Source: Fictibacillus gelatini DSM 15865
GTDB taxonomy: Bacteria; Bacillota; Bacilli; Bacillales; Fictibacillaceae
Direction: 5' to 3'
NCBI RefSeq assembly: GCF_000430745.1
Contig: NZ_KE387236.1
Span: forward strand, 1 to 39,094
DNA length: 39,094 nucleotides
Below the pieces are notes generated by a model that made no database searches, was not told the origin of the DNA, and was given only the letters and a program-made list of their open reading frames with translations. Every line of letters starts with the position of its first letter. Position 1 is the stretch's first letter. Positions 1 through 8,187 of the stretch are shown here, piece after piece. A program made the translations under genes and the position numbers.

Positions 1-347
1 ACCACATTGGTTGTGTAGGATTGTCTTGCTTTACGGTTTTTGAACTTCGGAAATTCAGCACGTCCAGAGAAGAAGTTTTTGTACGCCTTCTGCAAATTCA
101 GTTGAGCGTTTGCCAACGCAAGGCTATCGACTTCTTTGAGCCATGCAAACTCCTTTTTGTACTTGGCAGGAGTCGGATATTTTTGCTTTTTCAAGGCTTC
201 TTTGTCGTCCTTGAATTTCTCATATGCTTCCTTTCGTTCAGCCAACATTTTATTGTATACGAAACGAACTGAGCCAAAGGTTTTTGCAAGAAGTTGTTCT
301 TGTTCTTGCGTTGGGTACAGACGGAACTTATATGCTTTGTTTGCCAT
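1..347 (-). CDS. tnpB: IS200/IS605-family TnpB (OrfB), 5' part, runs off the window
   Basis: About 115 N-terminal residues are visible, starting MANKAYKFRLYPTQEQEQLL, the typical opening of the IS605 OrfB/TnpB family (helix-turn-helix_OrfB_IS605 region). It continues with the family-like stretches VRFVYNKML and FPKFKNRK. TnpB is an RNA-guided nuclease associated with transposons. The RuvC-like catalytic part and the zinc finger would lie outside the window, so activity cannot be judged. The start is fixed by a GGAGGTGATT ribosome binding site 3-12 bases upstream. No tnpA is seen on this side, so it may be a tnpB-only (IS1341-type) element. The reading frame is intact as far as it can be read. 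Confidence 0.85.
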   Translation of the reverse strand, partial: MANKAYKFRLYPTQEQEQLLAKTFGSVRFVYNKMLAERKEAYEKFKDDKEALKKQKYPTPAKYKKEFAWLKEVDSLALANAQLNLQKAYKNFFSGRAEFPKFKNRKARQSYTTNV

Positions 348-419
348 ATCGAATCACCTCCCCTTACTCATTATTATAGAACGAATGTTCCGTTTTGTGC
401 AATGATTTCGGCTATCGTC

Positions 420-502
420 AAACCGAAATTCATCTCCCCCTTAACCTTCACTCGCTACCGCATCGTTACGGTTTGAAGAGGGAGACTTCTTTCGGAGGAA
501 GT
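420..502 (-). mobile_element. Structured upstream end of the IS605-type element
   Basis: Upstream of tnpB, CTCCCTCTTC-AAACC and GGTTAAGGGGGAG can pair to form a long imperfect stem (about 432-484). A second short hairpin, ACTTC/GAAGT at 485-489 and 498-502, follows directly. Subterminal hairpins are what IS200/IS605 elements carry at their ends. The exact element boundary and the target tetranucleotide cannot be fixed here. Confidence 0.35.
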
Positions 503-586
503 AAAAGTTTCATCTGAAAAATACTAGCGCTTTATATGTGTCGAATCGTTTTATGAACCAATTATCATTTTATCAAAAATGGCCTG

Positions 587-1786
587 CTATTGTTGATTGG
601 TTTCATTTTGTACAAGGGTGAGCTTTACGGAATGCTTCTTACCCTGGCGATAAAAATCAATGGCCACCTGATCCCCGATTTTCTTTTTTGTATACAGGTA
701 GTTCCTCAATTCAACCGCGTCGTCTATCTTTTGTCCATCTAATGAAGTAATGACGTCAAGTTCCCGTAATCCTGCTCGTTGGGCGGGTGAATTCGTTTCA
801 ACCTGTACAATGACTGCTCCGTAATTGACGCTTTCCGGCAAATGTAACGTTTGTTGCCTATCGTTTGCCTGAACTTCAGAAAGAGAGATGGGGCTTATCC
901 CAATAGAAGGCCGTTTGACATGGCCGTATTTTTCGAGCCTCTTCATAATCGGTTTTGCTTCGTTGATCGGGATGGCAAAACCAATCCCTTCAACCCCATC
1001 TTGCGCAATTTTCATTGAGTTAATCCCGATGAGTTGCCCGGATTGATTAATTAATGCTCCTCCGCTGTTCCCTGGATTAATGGACGCATCGGTTTGAATG
1101 ACATCCACTTGCCAGTCATCGACACCATCATTGTTCCAATCGATTGGCATCGTCCGCTCAGGAGTGCTTACGATCCCTTTCGTTACAGTACCTTCCAGAT
1201 AGCCGAGCGGATTTCCGATCGCAATGACGGATTCTCCCGTTTGGAGATGATCGGAGTTTCCTAATTCGGCGACCTTTGTCACCTTGCTGCCGTCGATTTC
1301 GAGCACGGCAAGATCCATTAATTCATCAGAGCCAACCACCTTTGCTTGAACTTTCTTGTGATCACGTAAGCTGACCTCAATCTGATTGGCGCCTGCAATG
1401 ACATGATGATTAGTAACGATATACGCTTTTCCGCCTTCCTTTTTGTAGATGACTCCCGATCCGGAGCCACTCTCCCCGTCCGTTGCATCATTTAAATTTT
1501 TATTTTGCAAGTTGGCTACTCCTACTACCGCATCCATTGTCTTGTTAACCGCTTCCGTCATCTTCGAATGGACATTTACGGCGACGTTTTTTATACTCTG
1601 GCTGCTTGTCTGGCCCCCAGCTGACTCTTCAGGTGCTTTCGTCGCATGTTTTTCCCCTAACAATGAAATGGACGAGACCATAATAAGACCGCCAAGAACC
1701 GCTCCTGCTAATCCTGCGGGAAAAGCCCGGCTCCGCTTCCTTTTCTGCTCCGGCGCTTGCTCAACTTGTTCATCATAAAAGCCCAT
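587..1786 (-). CDS. HtrA/DegP-type membrane-anchored serine protease with PDZ domain
   Basis: A 399-residue protein of the HtrA (S1C) family. It has a short charged cytoplasmic N-terminus, one membrane segment (about residues 24-44), a trypsin-like protease domain and a C-terminal PDZ domain (about 295-385). The triad is visible as His128 (TNHHV), Asp158 (MDLAVLEID) and Ser241 (NPGNSGGA). Bacillus relatives (HtrA, HtrB, HtrC/YyxA) degrade or refold misfolded proteins at the outer face of the membrane. Which of the three this one is cannot be decided. An ATG 18 bases further upstream is in frame, but GGGAAGGTG lies just before the start chosen here, which gives MGFYDEQ. It is a single gene between the IS element and a methyltransferase. 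Confidence 0.88.
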   Translation of the reverse strand: MGFYDEQVEQAPEQKRKRSRAFPAGLAGAVLGGLIMVSSISLLGEKHATKAPEESAGGQTSSQSIKNVAVNVHSKMTEAVNKTMDAVVGVANLQNKNLNDATDGESGSGSGVIYKKEGGKAYIVTNHHVIAGANQIEVSLRDHKKVQAKVVGSDELMDLAVLEIDGSKVTKVAELGNSDHLQTGESVIAIGNPLGYLEGTVTKGIVSTPERTMPIDWNNDGVDDWQVDVIQTDASINPGNSGGALINQSGQLIGINSMKIAQDGVEGIGFAIPINEAKPIMKRLEKYGHVKRPSIGISPISLSEVQANDRQQTLHLPESVNYGAVIVQVETNSPAQRAGLRELDVITSLDGQKIDDAVELRNYLYTKKKIGDQVAIDFYRQGKKHSVKLTLVQNETNQQ

Positions 1787-1872
1787 AACGTTCACCTTCC
1801 CCATTTTTCTTACCGCTATCGGTATCGTACTCTATTTAAATGAAAATTTGATGAAATCATGGCTGGCATAGA

Positions 1873-1922
1873 AAAAGGAAGCCCCCATTCAGGAGACGAA
1901 CAACTCCTTATGGGTCTTCCTT
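1873..1922 (-). terminator. Rho-independent terminator of the 2038-2649 methyltransferase
   Basis: A long imperfect stem (AAAGGAAG...CTTCCTTT outer arms with inner CTCC/GGAG pairing) is followed by TTTTT on the minus strand. Confidence 0.7.
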
Positions 1923-2037
1923 TGATTTCTTTTTTAAAATGGCCTGGTTCACCGGATTTAAACGGTAAACTATTGAGGAATGCTTACTTTGAGGGTGATC
2001 GATGCCATTGGGATAACTACAAATTTTAGTACATCCT

Positions 2038-2649
2038 TTACTGTTGAACCTTTTTTGAGTCAAGAATAAACATAGATGCATCGTGTCCCATGAATATTTT
2101 ACTTCCTGAATAAATAGTTTTGAATTGAATATCCCTATACCCTATTTTAGTCATTATATTCGCTAGCTCTTCTGGATTAAATCCGTTATGAACAATATCC
2201 GAAACTATTTTTTCATTTTTATTAAAATCTACGATTAGCAAATGTCCATTTTCATTTAGAGCATCAAATAATCTTGATAAAACTAATTTAACATCATGAA
2301 TGTGGAGTAGAACCTGATTCATAAAAATATAGTCGGCATGTATATCCTTTAAACTTTCCTTTTCAATATCAAAGCATAATGTATCTGCATTCTGAATATT
2401 AAAATTTGTTATTTTTCCCCTGACTTGATTAATCATATTTTGTGATGTATCCAGAAAAAGCATAGAATTAAACTCATTTAATAAGTTCATCCCGACAAGA
2501 CCAGTACCACACCCAAAATCAATAGCATTCTTACTTTTAGGGTCAACTAAAAAATTACGGATGGCATCAGATGCAACCTTTGCAATTTGGATTCTTTCAG
2601 GGGTGTCATATTTATTAGCTATCATTTCAAACTTATCAGTATTTCCCAT
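2038..2649 (-). CDS. Class I SAM-dependent methyltransferase
   Basis: A 203-residue protein with the Rossmann-type SAM-binding motif I AIDFGCGTGLVGMNLL near residues 40-55, and an acidic motif II residue in LFLDTSQ. The stretch YIFMNQVLLHIHDV is the motif IV/V region. It resembles UbiE/Methyltransf_11-type small-molecule methylases; the substrate is unknown. The frame opens further upstream, but AAAGGAG before ATG at 2649 marks the start (MGNTDKFEMIANKYDTPERI). The gene is distinctly more AT-rich than its neighbours, which suggests acquisition. It lies downstream of, and in the same direction as, a YjiC-type glycosyltransferase with a 320-base gap, so it is probably a separate transcript. Confidence 0.8.
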   Translation of the reverse strand: MGNTDKFEMIANKYDTPERIQIAKVASDAIRNFLVDPKSKNAIDFGCGTGLVGMNLLNEFNSMLFLDTSQNMINQVRGKITNFNIQNADTLCFDIEKESLKDIHADYIFMNQVLLHIHDVKLVLSRLFDALNENGHLLIVDFNKNEKIVSDIVHNGFNPEELANIMTKIGYRDIQFKTIYSGSKIFMGHDASMFILDSKKVQQ

Positions 2650-2972
2650 TGTTAACACTCCAATCTCCTTTGATAACCAGGCCTTACCACTAAAAAGCTT
2701 GTCCTTATTGAGGATACGATTATGCATATCACCATTCTACAACTCTTGCGCTACAATACGGACTACACATTGAATTTTGACAGTCGCAAACTATCATAAG
2801 TCTCTGTCATTTCAACTACAAATGATGTTAGCAAAAACTCTTTAAACTGTTGCATAATATGCTTTCACAAGGTACAAAACGCTTTTTCCATTCTTATAAC
2901 GTCTCTCGAATGTATGTTCTTATTTAGATTATACTATAAGTTTAAAAAGGTATCAAAGATCAACATTATTCT

Positions 2973-4148
2973 TTAACAAAGCCTAAATTTAAAAATCTCA
3001 TCCACAGCCTGGCGATATCCGCCCGATTTTTGAAAGGATTCTTTAATAGTTGCAGCGGCTTTATGGAAAGATGGGTCACTTAACACATGGTCGACAGCTT
3101 CACGCAGTTGATGAGCAGTCAGGCTTTGCATCTGTAATTGAATGCCGGCTCCGAGTTTAGCAACTTGTCCGGCAATGATCGGCTGATCCGCGCTTAGCGG
3201 AATTACAACAAGCGGTACCCCGTAATAGAGGCCTTCATTGGCGCTGTTCATTCCGCCATGCGTGATAAATGCTTTCGTGTATTTCAGCAATTCCGTTTGT
3301 GGAACATAATTTTTCACAATAAAGTTTTTGGGGATCTCCCCCAAATCAGATCGTTGAACTTTATTCCCAATCGACATGACCACCGTATGATCCGTGTTCT
3401 CAAATGCCTTAAAACAAAGCTTATAGAAATCAATATTCTGGTTTAAGACCGTGCCCAGTGAAATGTAAATAAGGCTTTTTTCCTTGAGTGCAGTAAAGTC
3501 GAAGTTTTCTTGCGCTCGCCGTAAAGAAATGGATGGCCCTACAAATTTGTAAGTTGGGTCAAATGTTTCTCCAAAAGGTTGAAACTCCCTGGTGGTATAA
3601 ACGATTGTAAGGGGTGCAGGATTACAGAAAACTTCGTATGGAGAATGGATCTCCACAGCATATTTAGCTTTCACCAATTCCGCCAGGCGATGGAATTCAT
3701 CGTATATTTCTGCAGGAATTTTTTGTTGGTCCAACATGTGATCAAATGATTCCTTTGTCTCTGCAAAAGAAGTACACGAATTAATTGCCGGAAGTTTAAG
3801 GATTTGGGCAAGCAGACGTCCACATCCAAACATGGAATCGTGGATCATATAATCAAAATGTTCTCCTTTGATTTGCTCCAGAACGCCAGGTATCATTATA
3901 TCTGCCGTATGCAAAAGGCCGTTGATTCTTTCGAGTAAATAAGTTCTTCCACCTGAGATAAAGGCTTTTATAAATTTTTCGCCGTCAATCGTCCGAACAG
4001 TAGCTCCTGTCTTCTCTATACGCTCCCGAAAAGCTTCGATCGTAAAGTACACTACCTCTTCTCCACGCGAAATCAGCTCCTCTACAACTCCAATCGTTGG
4101 ATTGACATGCCCTTCTGATCCGCCATTAATAAATAAAACACGTGCCAT
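2973..4148 (-). CDS. MGT/YjiC-like UDP-glycosyltransferase (GT1 family)
   Basis: A 391-residue GT-B fold glycosyltransferase. The N-terminus, ARVLFINGGSEGHVNPTIGV, has the Gly/His acceptor-site motif of macrolide glycosyltransferases. The C-terminal half carries the donor-binding motif region FITHGGMNSANEGLYYGVPL and PLSADQPI. Family members (B. subtilis YjiC, YdhE, YojK) transfer glucose from UDP-glucose to flavonoids, macrolides and other small hydrophobic acceptors; the true substrate is unknown. A GTG at 4157 is in frame, but it overlaps the AAAGGAG ribosome binding site, so ATG at 4148 is the start. It may serve detoxification or tailoring of a small molecule together with the methyltransferase downstream, but this is inference from proximity only. 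Confidence 0.85.
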   Translation of the reverse strand: MARVLFINGGSEGHVNPTIGVVEELISRGEEVVYFTIEAFRERIEKTGATVRTIDGEKFIKAFISGGRTYLLERINGLLHTADIMIPGVLEQIKGEHFDYMIHDSMFGCGRLLAQILKLPAINSCTSFAETKESFDHMLDQQKIPAEIYDEFHRLAELVKAKYAVEIHSPYEVFCNPAPLTIVYTTREFQPFGETFDPTYKFVGPSISLRRAQENFDFTALKEKSLIYISLGTVLNQNIDFYKLCFKAFENTDHTVVMSIGNKVQRSDLGEIPKNFIVKNYVPQTELLKYTKAFITHGGMNSANEGLYYGVPLVVIPLSADQPIIAGQVAKLGAGIQLQMQSLTAHQLREAVDHVLSDPSFHKAAATIKESFQKSGGYRQAVDEIFKFRLC

Positions 4149-4262
4149 GATAACCACTCCTTTAGTGTAAGGATATTTTTTCTACTCCTACAGGAAGGCC
4201 TTCAACTAACGAAAGCCTTTTTACTGGCGAAAAGAGTACAGGTACCTTTCATTATCGCCAAA

Positions 4263-4287
4263 AAGGTATGCGAAAAAAGCACACCTT
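4263..4287 (-). terminator. Terminator behind the WYL regulator remnant
   Basis: AAGGTGTGC and GCATACCTT pair across a short loop and are followed by TTT on the minus strand, directly downstream of the remnant's stop codon. Confidence 0.6.
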
Positions 4288-4289
4288 AC

Positions 4290-4520
4290 TCATACTTTTT
4301 CAACGAGGTAGTCTGGTTTCAGCACTTTCGCCTGGCGTCCCCAGCTAAAAATCCAGCCAACGAGGCCCTCACTAATGGTGGCGTTTGTTTTGATGCGGAA
4401 ATGTTCGTCATCGACTTTTCGGATATCCGCATCCAGACCAAACCGGTCGTACATCGCATTGAATAGATTCATGTGGAATGGAATTGCATCAAATTCCTCT
4501 TTCGACCATGTTGTTATCTC
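4290..4520 (-). pseudogene. C-terminal remnant of a YafY/YobV-type WYL-domain transcriptional regulator
   Basis: The frame encodes about 76 residues: ITTWSKEEFDAIPFHMNLF, then FGLDADIRKVDDEHFRIKTN and GLVGWIFSWGRQAKVLKPDY. This matches the last part of WYL-domain (DeoR/YafY-like) regulators, which are normally about 300 residues with an N-terminal HTH. A TGA closes the frame at 4521-4523 and no HTH part is found upstream. The piece keeps the natural C-terminus and a terminator. An ATG-started 60-residue ORF exists but has no convincing ribosome binding site. A decayed gene is the best reading. Confidence 0.65.
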
Positions 4521-4714
4521 TCATTATAACAATGTTTGGGAAGGAATAAGTACCTTTGCCCCCCGCAAGTTCTTCCAGTCCACGTGAAAAAGCGTTAGCT
4601 CAGGAGAAAGCTAACTTTTATCACCGGTCTTTTACTTATCGCTCGATTCTGAGAAGATTTTTTCCATGTTCTCTTTTATGGTAAACTTGTACAAACAAAG
4701 GAGAGTGGATAACG

Positions 4715-5134
4715 GTGAAAATTAATTTTACGAAAAAACAATTTGAAACGCTGATTGAGCTTGTATATGCTGGCCATTGGATACTTAATAGCCATCGGAA
4801 CGAGGAAATTGAAAAGTATAATGAGGTAGAGCAATTGATTTATTCGTTTGCAAAACCGTTCGGATTAGAGCATTTTATTGAATTTGATAAAAAACTGGAT
4901 GGCTATTATCCGACATTGGAATTTGAAGATTCCATGGAGGAATTGATCGCCGAGTATGATGACCGTGCCTTTTGGGACGAACTCGTTGACCGATTGGCCC
5001 TGCGCGATTTAACAAAAGAAGGTATTGAAGGAAAGTCTAATGAGGAGATCATGGAAAGAAGAATTGAACTCGAAGAAAAATATGAGATTGAATTTGAAAA
5101 ACACCACCTCAATCGTTTGAAAATTGAAAAGTAA
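4715..5134 (+). CDS. Conserved-type acidic protein of unknown function
   Basis: A 139-residue soluble, strongly charged protein rich in Glu, Leu and Ile, with no signal peptide or membrane segment. Its second half (EGIEGKSNEEIMERRIELEEKYEIEFE) is probably helical. I do not recognise a domain. It starts at GTG 4715 after AAAGGAG and ends just before a clear terminator, so it is a single-gene unit. Codon use and the strong translation and termination signals make it a real gene. Confidence 0.75.
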   Translation: MKINFTKKQFETLIELVYAGHWILNSHRNEEIEKYNEVEQLIYSFAKPFGLEHFIEFDKKLDGYYPTLEFEDSMEELIAEYDDRAFWDELVDRLALRDLTKEGIEGKSNEEIMERRIELEEKYEIEFEKHHLNRLKIEK

Positions 5135-5147
5135 TTTCCCCTTAGCA

Positions 5148-5179
5148 AAACGAAGGCGATGACCGCTTTCGTTTTTTTA
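5148..5179 (+). terminator. Terminator after the 4715-5134 gene
   Basis: AACGAAGGCG pairs with CGCTTTCGTT and runs into seven T residues. Confidence 0.8.
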
Positions 5180-5238
5180 TTTGCCCGCTCCCGCCTCCTT
5201 CTATGAAATTGTGTGCAATTCGTGAACGTTATGCAACC

Positions 5239-5279
5239 TGTGACATTTGTCACATCCGAAATGTAAAGAAAAGTATACG
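5239..5279 (+). promoter_or_regulatory. qox promoter with an Fnr/Rex-type box
   Basis: TGTGACATTTGTCACA (5239-5254) is a perfect TGTGA-N6-TCACA palindrome, the Fnr/Crp pattern. It is also close to the Rex pattern TTGTGAA-N4-TTCACAA. A -10-like TATACG lies at 5274-5279 with no good -35, so the box centre is about 40 bases upstream of the inferred start, the class II activator position. That regulation is by the Fnr encoded at 9553-10278 is inference. Confidence 0.6.
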
Positions 5280-5332
5280 ATGACTGTGTCTTTCTTTTAT
5301 GAAGCATTTTGTTTGAAAGGAGCTGAATCAAT

Positions 5333-6232
5333 ATGAAGAAGCTTGCAATGGCGAAAACTTCTTTGCTGCTTCTCTTGTCTGCATGTTTATTAGCCGGATG
5401 TGACAAACGGTTTATCCTGCTTCACCCGAAGGGACCTGTCGCGCAAAAGGAATATGACTTAATCGTTCTATCGGCCATATTGTGCGCGATTGTTGTTATC
5501 CCTGTTCTGGCACTTCTCGTTTTTATTGTTATCCGGTACCGGGACAAACCTGGAAATAAAGCTACTTATCGGCCGGAATGGAATGAAAGCAAATGGCTTG
5601 AAGTTTTCTGGTGGGGCATTCCGATTGTCATTATTGGCGTTCTCGGTTTTTATACGGCAAAAACGACATTTGCCTTAGTGAAGCCGCCGGTAACGAACGT
5701 GAAGCCGGTGACGATTCAAGTGACGTCGCTCGATTGGAAATGGCTGTTCCAATATCCCGATCAAAAAATCGCCACTGTCAATTATGCGGAAATTCCTGCC
5801 GGTGTGCCGGTTCAATTTGTCTTAACGTCGGACGCGCCAATGAACTCGTTCTGGGTGCCGCAATTAGGAGGGCAAGAATATACGATGCCCGGAATGGCGA
5901 TGAGGCTCTGGTTACAGGCCGACAAGCCAGGAACATATTACGGTTCTGGCGCCAATTTTACCGGGAAAGGATTCGCCCATATGAAATTCAAGGTGGTCGC
6001 GAAACCCCAGTCCGAATTTCTCGCGTGGACGAAACAGGTGAAGAAAACCGCCCCGGCATTAACGAAAGAAGGGTATGAAAAACTCGCCCGGCAAGGTCTT
6101 GCTGAAAAAACGGCATTCTCTTCCTACCCGGCTGGACTTTTTGAAGAAATCGTCGATAAAAACGGCGGAAAATATATGAGTCATGAAATGAAACATGGAC
6201 ATGGCCACATGCATCAGCATGACGAGAACTAA
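5333..6232 (+). CDS. qoxA: Quinol oxidase aa3-600 subunit II
   Basis: A 299-residue lipoprotein-type subunit II of the cytochrome aa3-600 menaquinol oxidase. It has a signal peptide with lipobox LLAGC (Cys23), two membrane segments (about 42-68 and 85-105) and a cupredoxin-like outer domain. The CuA-binding cysteines of cytochrome c oxidases are absent: the region reads NSFWVPQLGGQEYTMPGM. This fits a quinol rather than a cytochrome c oxidase. The C-terminus is unusually His-rich (HEMKHGHGHMHQHDEN), which might bind metal. First gene of qoxABCD, with GAAAGGAGC before the ATG and only 18 bases to qoxB. Confidence 0.96.
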   Translation: MKKLAMAKTSLLLLLSACLLAGCDKRFILLHPKGPVAQKEYDLIVLSAILCAIVVIPVLALLVFIVIRYRDKPGNKATYRPEWNESKWLEVFWWGIPIVIIGVLGFYTAKTTFALVKPPVTNVKPVTIQVTSLDWKWLFQYPDQKIATVNYAEIPAGVPVQFVLTSDAPMNSFWVPQLGGQEYTMPGMAMRLWLQADKPGTYYGSGANFTGKGFAHMKFKVVAKPQSEFLAWTKQVKKTAPALTKEGYEKLARQGLAEKTAFSSYPAGLFEEIVDKNGGKYMSHEMKHGHGHMHQHDEN

Positions 6233-6250
6233 CTGAAAGGAGGAAATTAG

Positions 6251-8185
6251 ATGAAAGACTTCTTTGTTACTGGCGATCCGCTCATTTACGGCGCGGATGC
6301 CGCGATTGTCGTGACGGTTGTTGCCATTGTGTTTGTTTTGACATATTTCAAAAAATGGCGCTGGTTATGGCGGGAATGGATCACAACCGTTGATCATAAA
6401 AAAATCGGTATTATGTATATTATTTGTTCGCTCCTTATGCTTTTCAGGGGCGGGGTTGACGCGATATTAATGCGTCTTCAGCTGGCGATGCCAGACACGA
6501 AATTTCTTGAATCCCAGCATTACAATGAAATTTTCACCACGCACGGAACGATCATGATTTTATTTATGGCGATGCCATTTATGTTTGCGCTCTTTAACTG
6601 GGTCATCCCGCTTCAAATTGGAGCGAGGGATGTCGCGTTTCCTTATTTAAACGCGCTCAGTTTCTGGCTATTTTTCTTCGGAGCCTTATTATTTAACATC
6701 TCATTTGTCATCGGCGGCTCGCCTGATGCCGGATGGCTTGCGTATCCGCCGCTATCCGAACTGTCACACAGCCCTGGCGTTGGCGAAAACTTTTACATCT
6801 GGGGGATTCAAATTTCCGGGATCGGAAGCCTGGCTTCAGGCATTAACTTCCTCGTTACGATCTTGAAAATGCGCGCCCCTGGAATGAAACTGATGAAAAT
6901 GCCGCTCTTTTCCTGGTCGGTACTCGCAAGCTGCATTACGATCATTTTTACATTCCCTGTACTGACGGTGACGCTTGCCCTGCTTTTTGTCGACCGGTTC
7001 TTTGGCGCCCATATTTTCACGATGGACGGCGGCGGAAACCCGATGATGTATGTGAACTTAATCTGGATGTGGGGGCACCCTGAAGTGTATATCGTTGTTC
7101 TGCCGGCATTCGGTATTTATTCGGAAGTCGTCAGCACCTTCTCGAAGAAGAAAATTTTCGGCTACACGTCGATGGTGTTCTCGATGATGATCATTAGCGT
7201 TCTTTCCTATTTCACATGGGTTCACCATTTCTTTACGATGGGAGCCGGCGCGGATGTCAACGCGTTCTTCGCAATTACGACAATGGCGATTGGCATACCA
7301 ACAGGCGTGAAGGTTTTCAACTGGCTGTTTACGATGTTCCGCGGCCGGATCCGGATGACCCAGCCGATGTTATGGACGCTCGCCTTCGTTCCTTGTTTTC
7401 TTGTTGGTGGCGCAACCGGGGTCATGCTTGCCGTCGCGCCTGCGGATTATCAATATCATAACAGCTATTTCCTGATCGCCCACTTCCATCAAACATTGAT
7501 CGGGGGCGTCGTCTTCGGGTATTTAGCCGGACTTTATTACTGGTGGCCGAAAATCTTTGGCTTTAAATTGAACGACAGGTTGGGAAAATGGGCGTTCTGG
7601 CTATGGAACATCGGATTTTACGTTTGCTTCATGCCGCAATATGCGCTCGGATTCATGGGCATGACGCGCCGTGTGTACACGTACGGCTGGGACATGGGCT
7701 GGGCGCCGTACAACCTTGTCTCAACAGTCGGTGCATTTCTCATGGGAATCGGCTTTGTCGTGCAAGGATGGCAAATTATTTACAGCATCAAGCGCGGCGA
7801 ACGTGATCTGACAGGTGATCCATGGAACGGACGGACGCTCGAATGGTCGATTCCGTCACCTCCACCGGTCTACAACTTCGCTAAAATACCTGAAGCCAGC
7901 GAGCAAGATGCCTGGTGGGAAATGAAGAAAAAAGGAATCAAGCCGACTGCCACTTCCTATGAAGCGATTCACATGCCGAAAAACTCGGGCATTCCATTTT
8001 TAATGTCGGTATGCTGGTTTATCGCCGGGTTTGGCTTAACATTCCATTGGATTTGGATCGGGCTAGCGGGACTCGCTGGTGTCGGAATTTGTTTATTGGC
8101 CCGTTCGTTCCAATACAAAACAGAGTATTACATCCCGGCAAAAGAAGTAAGCCGGATAGAAGCGATGTATAGAAGGGGGGCCTAG
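6251..8185 (+). CDS. qoxB: Quinol oxidase aa3-600 subunit I (catalytic, haem-copper)
   Basis: A 644-residue polytopic membrane protein of the haem-copper oxidase type A family, close to the usual QoxB length of about 650. The visible active-site elements are WGHPEVY (about residue 275; CuB His, proton-path Glu and the cross-linked Tyr), VHHF (about 324; two CuB His), IPTGVKVFNW (K-channel Lys) and AHFHQ (about 410; haem ligand His). The D-channel entrance GARDVAFPYLNA is present. It reduces O2 to water with electrons from menaquinol and pumps protons. AAAGGAGG precedes the ATG. Confidence 0.97.
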   Translation: MKDFFVTGDPLIYGADAAIVVTVVAIVFVLTYFKKWRWLWREWITTVDHKKIGIMYIICSLLMLFRGGVDAILMRLQLAMPDTKFLESQHYNEIFTTHGTIMILFMAMPFMFALFNWVIPLQIGARDVAFPYLNALSFWLFFFGALLFNISFVIGGSPDAGWLAYPPLSELSHSPGVGENFYIWGIQISGIGSLASGINFLVTILKMRAPGMKLMKMPLFSWSVLASCITIIFTFPVLTVTLALLFVDRFFGAHIFTMDGGGNPMMYVNLIWMWGHPEVYIVVLPAFGIYSEVVSTFSKKKIFGYTSMVFSMMIISVLSYFTWVHHFFTMGAGADVNAFFAITTMAIGIPTGVKVFNWLFTMFRGRIRMTQPMLWTLAFVPCFLVGGATGVMLAVAPADYQYHNSYFLIAHFHQTLIGGVVFGYLAGLYYWWPKIFGFKLNDRLGKWAFWLWNIGFYVCFMPQYALGFMGMTRRVYTYGWDMGWAPYNLVSTVGAFLMGIGFVVQGWQIIYSIKRGERDLTGDPWNGRTLEWSIPSPPPVYNFAKIPEASEQDAWWEMKKKGIKPTATSYEAIHMPKNSGIPFLMSVCWFIAGFGLTFHWIWIGLAGLAGVGICLLARSFQYKTEYYIPAKEVSRIEAMYRRGA

Positions 8186-8187
8186 CC

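Noticed and set aside
21-476. Plus-strand ORFs of 60-89 codons over the IS605 region
   Set aside because: They lie opposite the tnpB frame, have no ribosome binding site, and their sequences are the usual hydrophobic antisense products.
4595-4630. Inverted repeat GTTAGCT/AGCTAAC as a terminator
   Set aside because: No gene ends next to it on either strand and its T-run is short. It may be left over from the decayed WYL gene region.
4906-5406. A 166-codon minus-strand ORF over the 4715-5134 gene and the qoxA start
   Set aside because: It covers two real genes, a terminator and a promoter on the other strand; its Ser-rich C-terminus is antisense of Glu-rich coding sequence.
5611-6078. A 155-codon plus-strand ORF inside qoxA
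   Set aside because: It is a +1 frame shadow of qoxA, whose own frame is certain.
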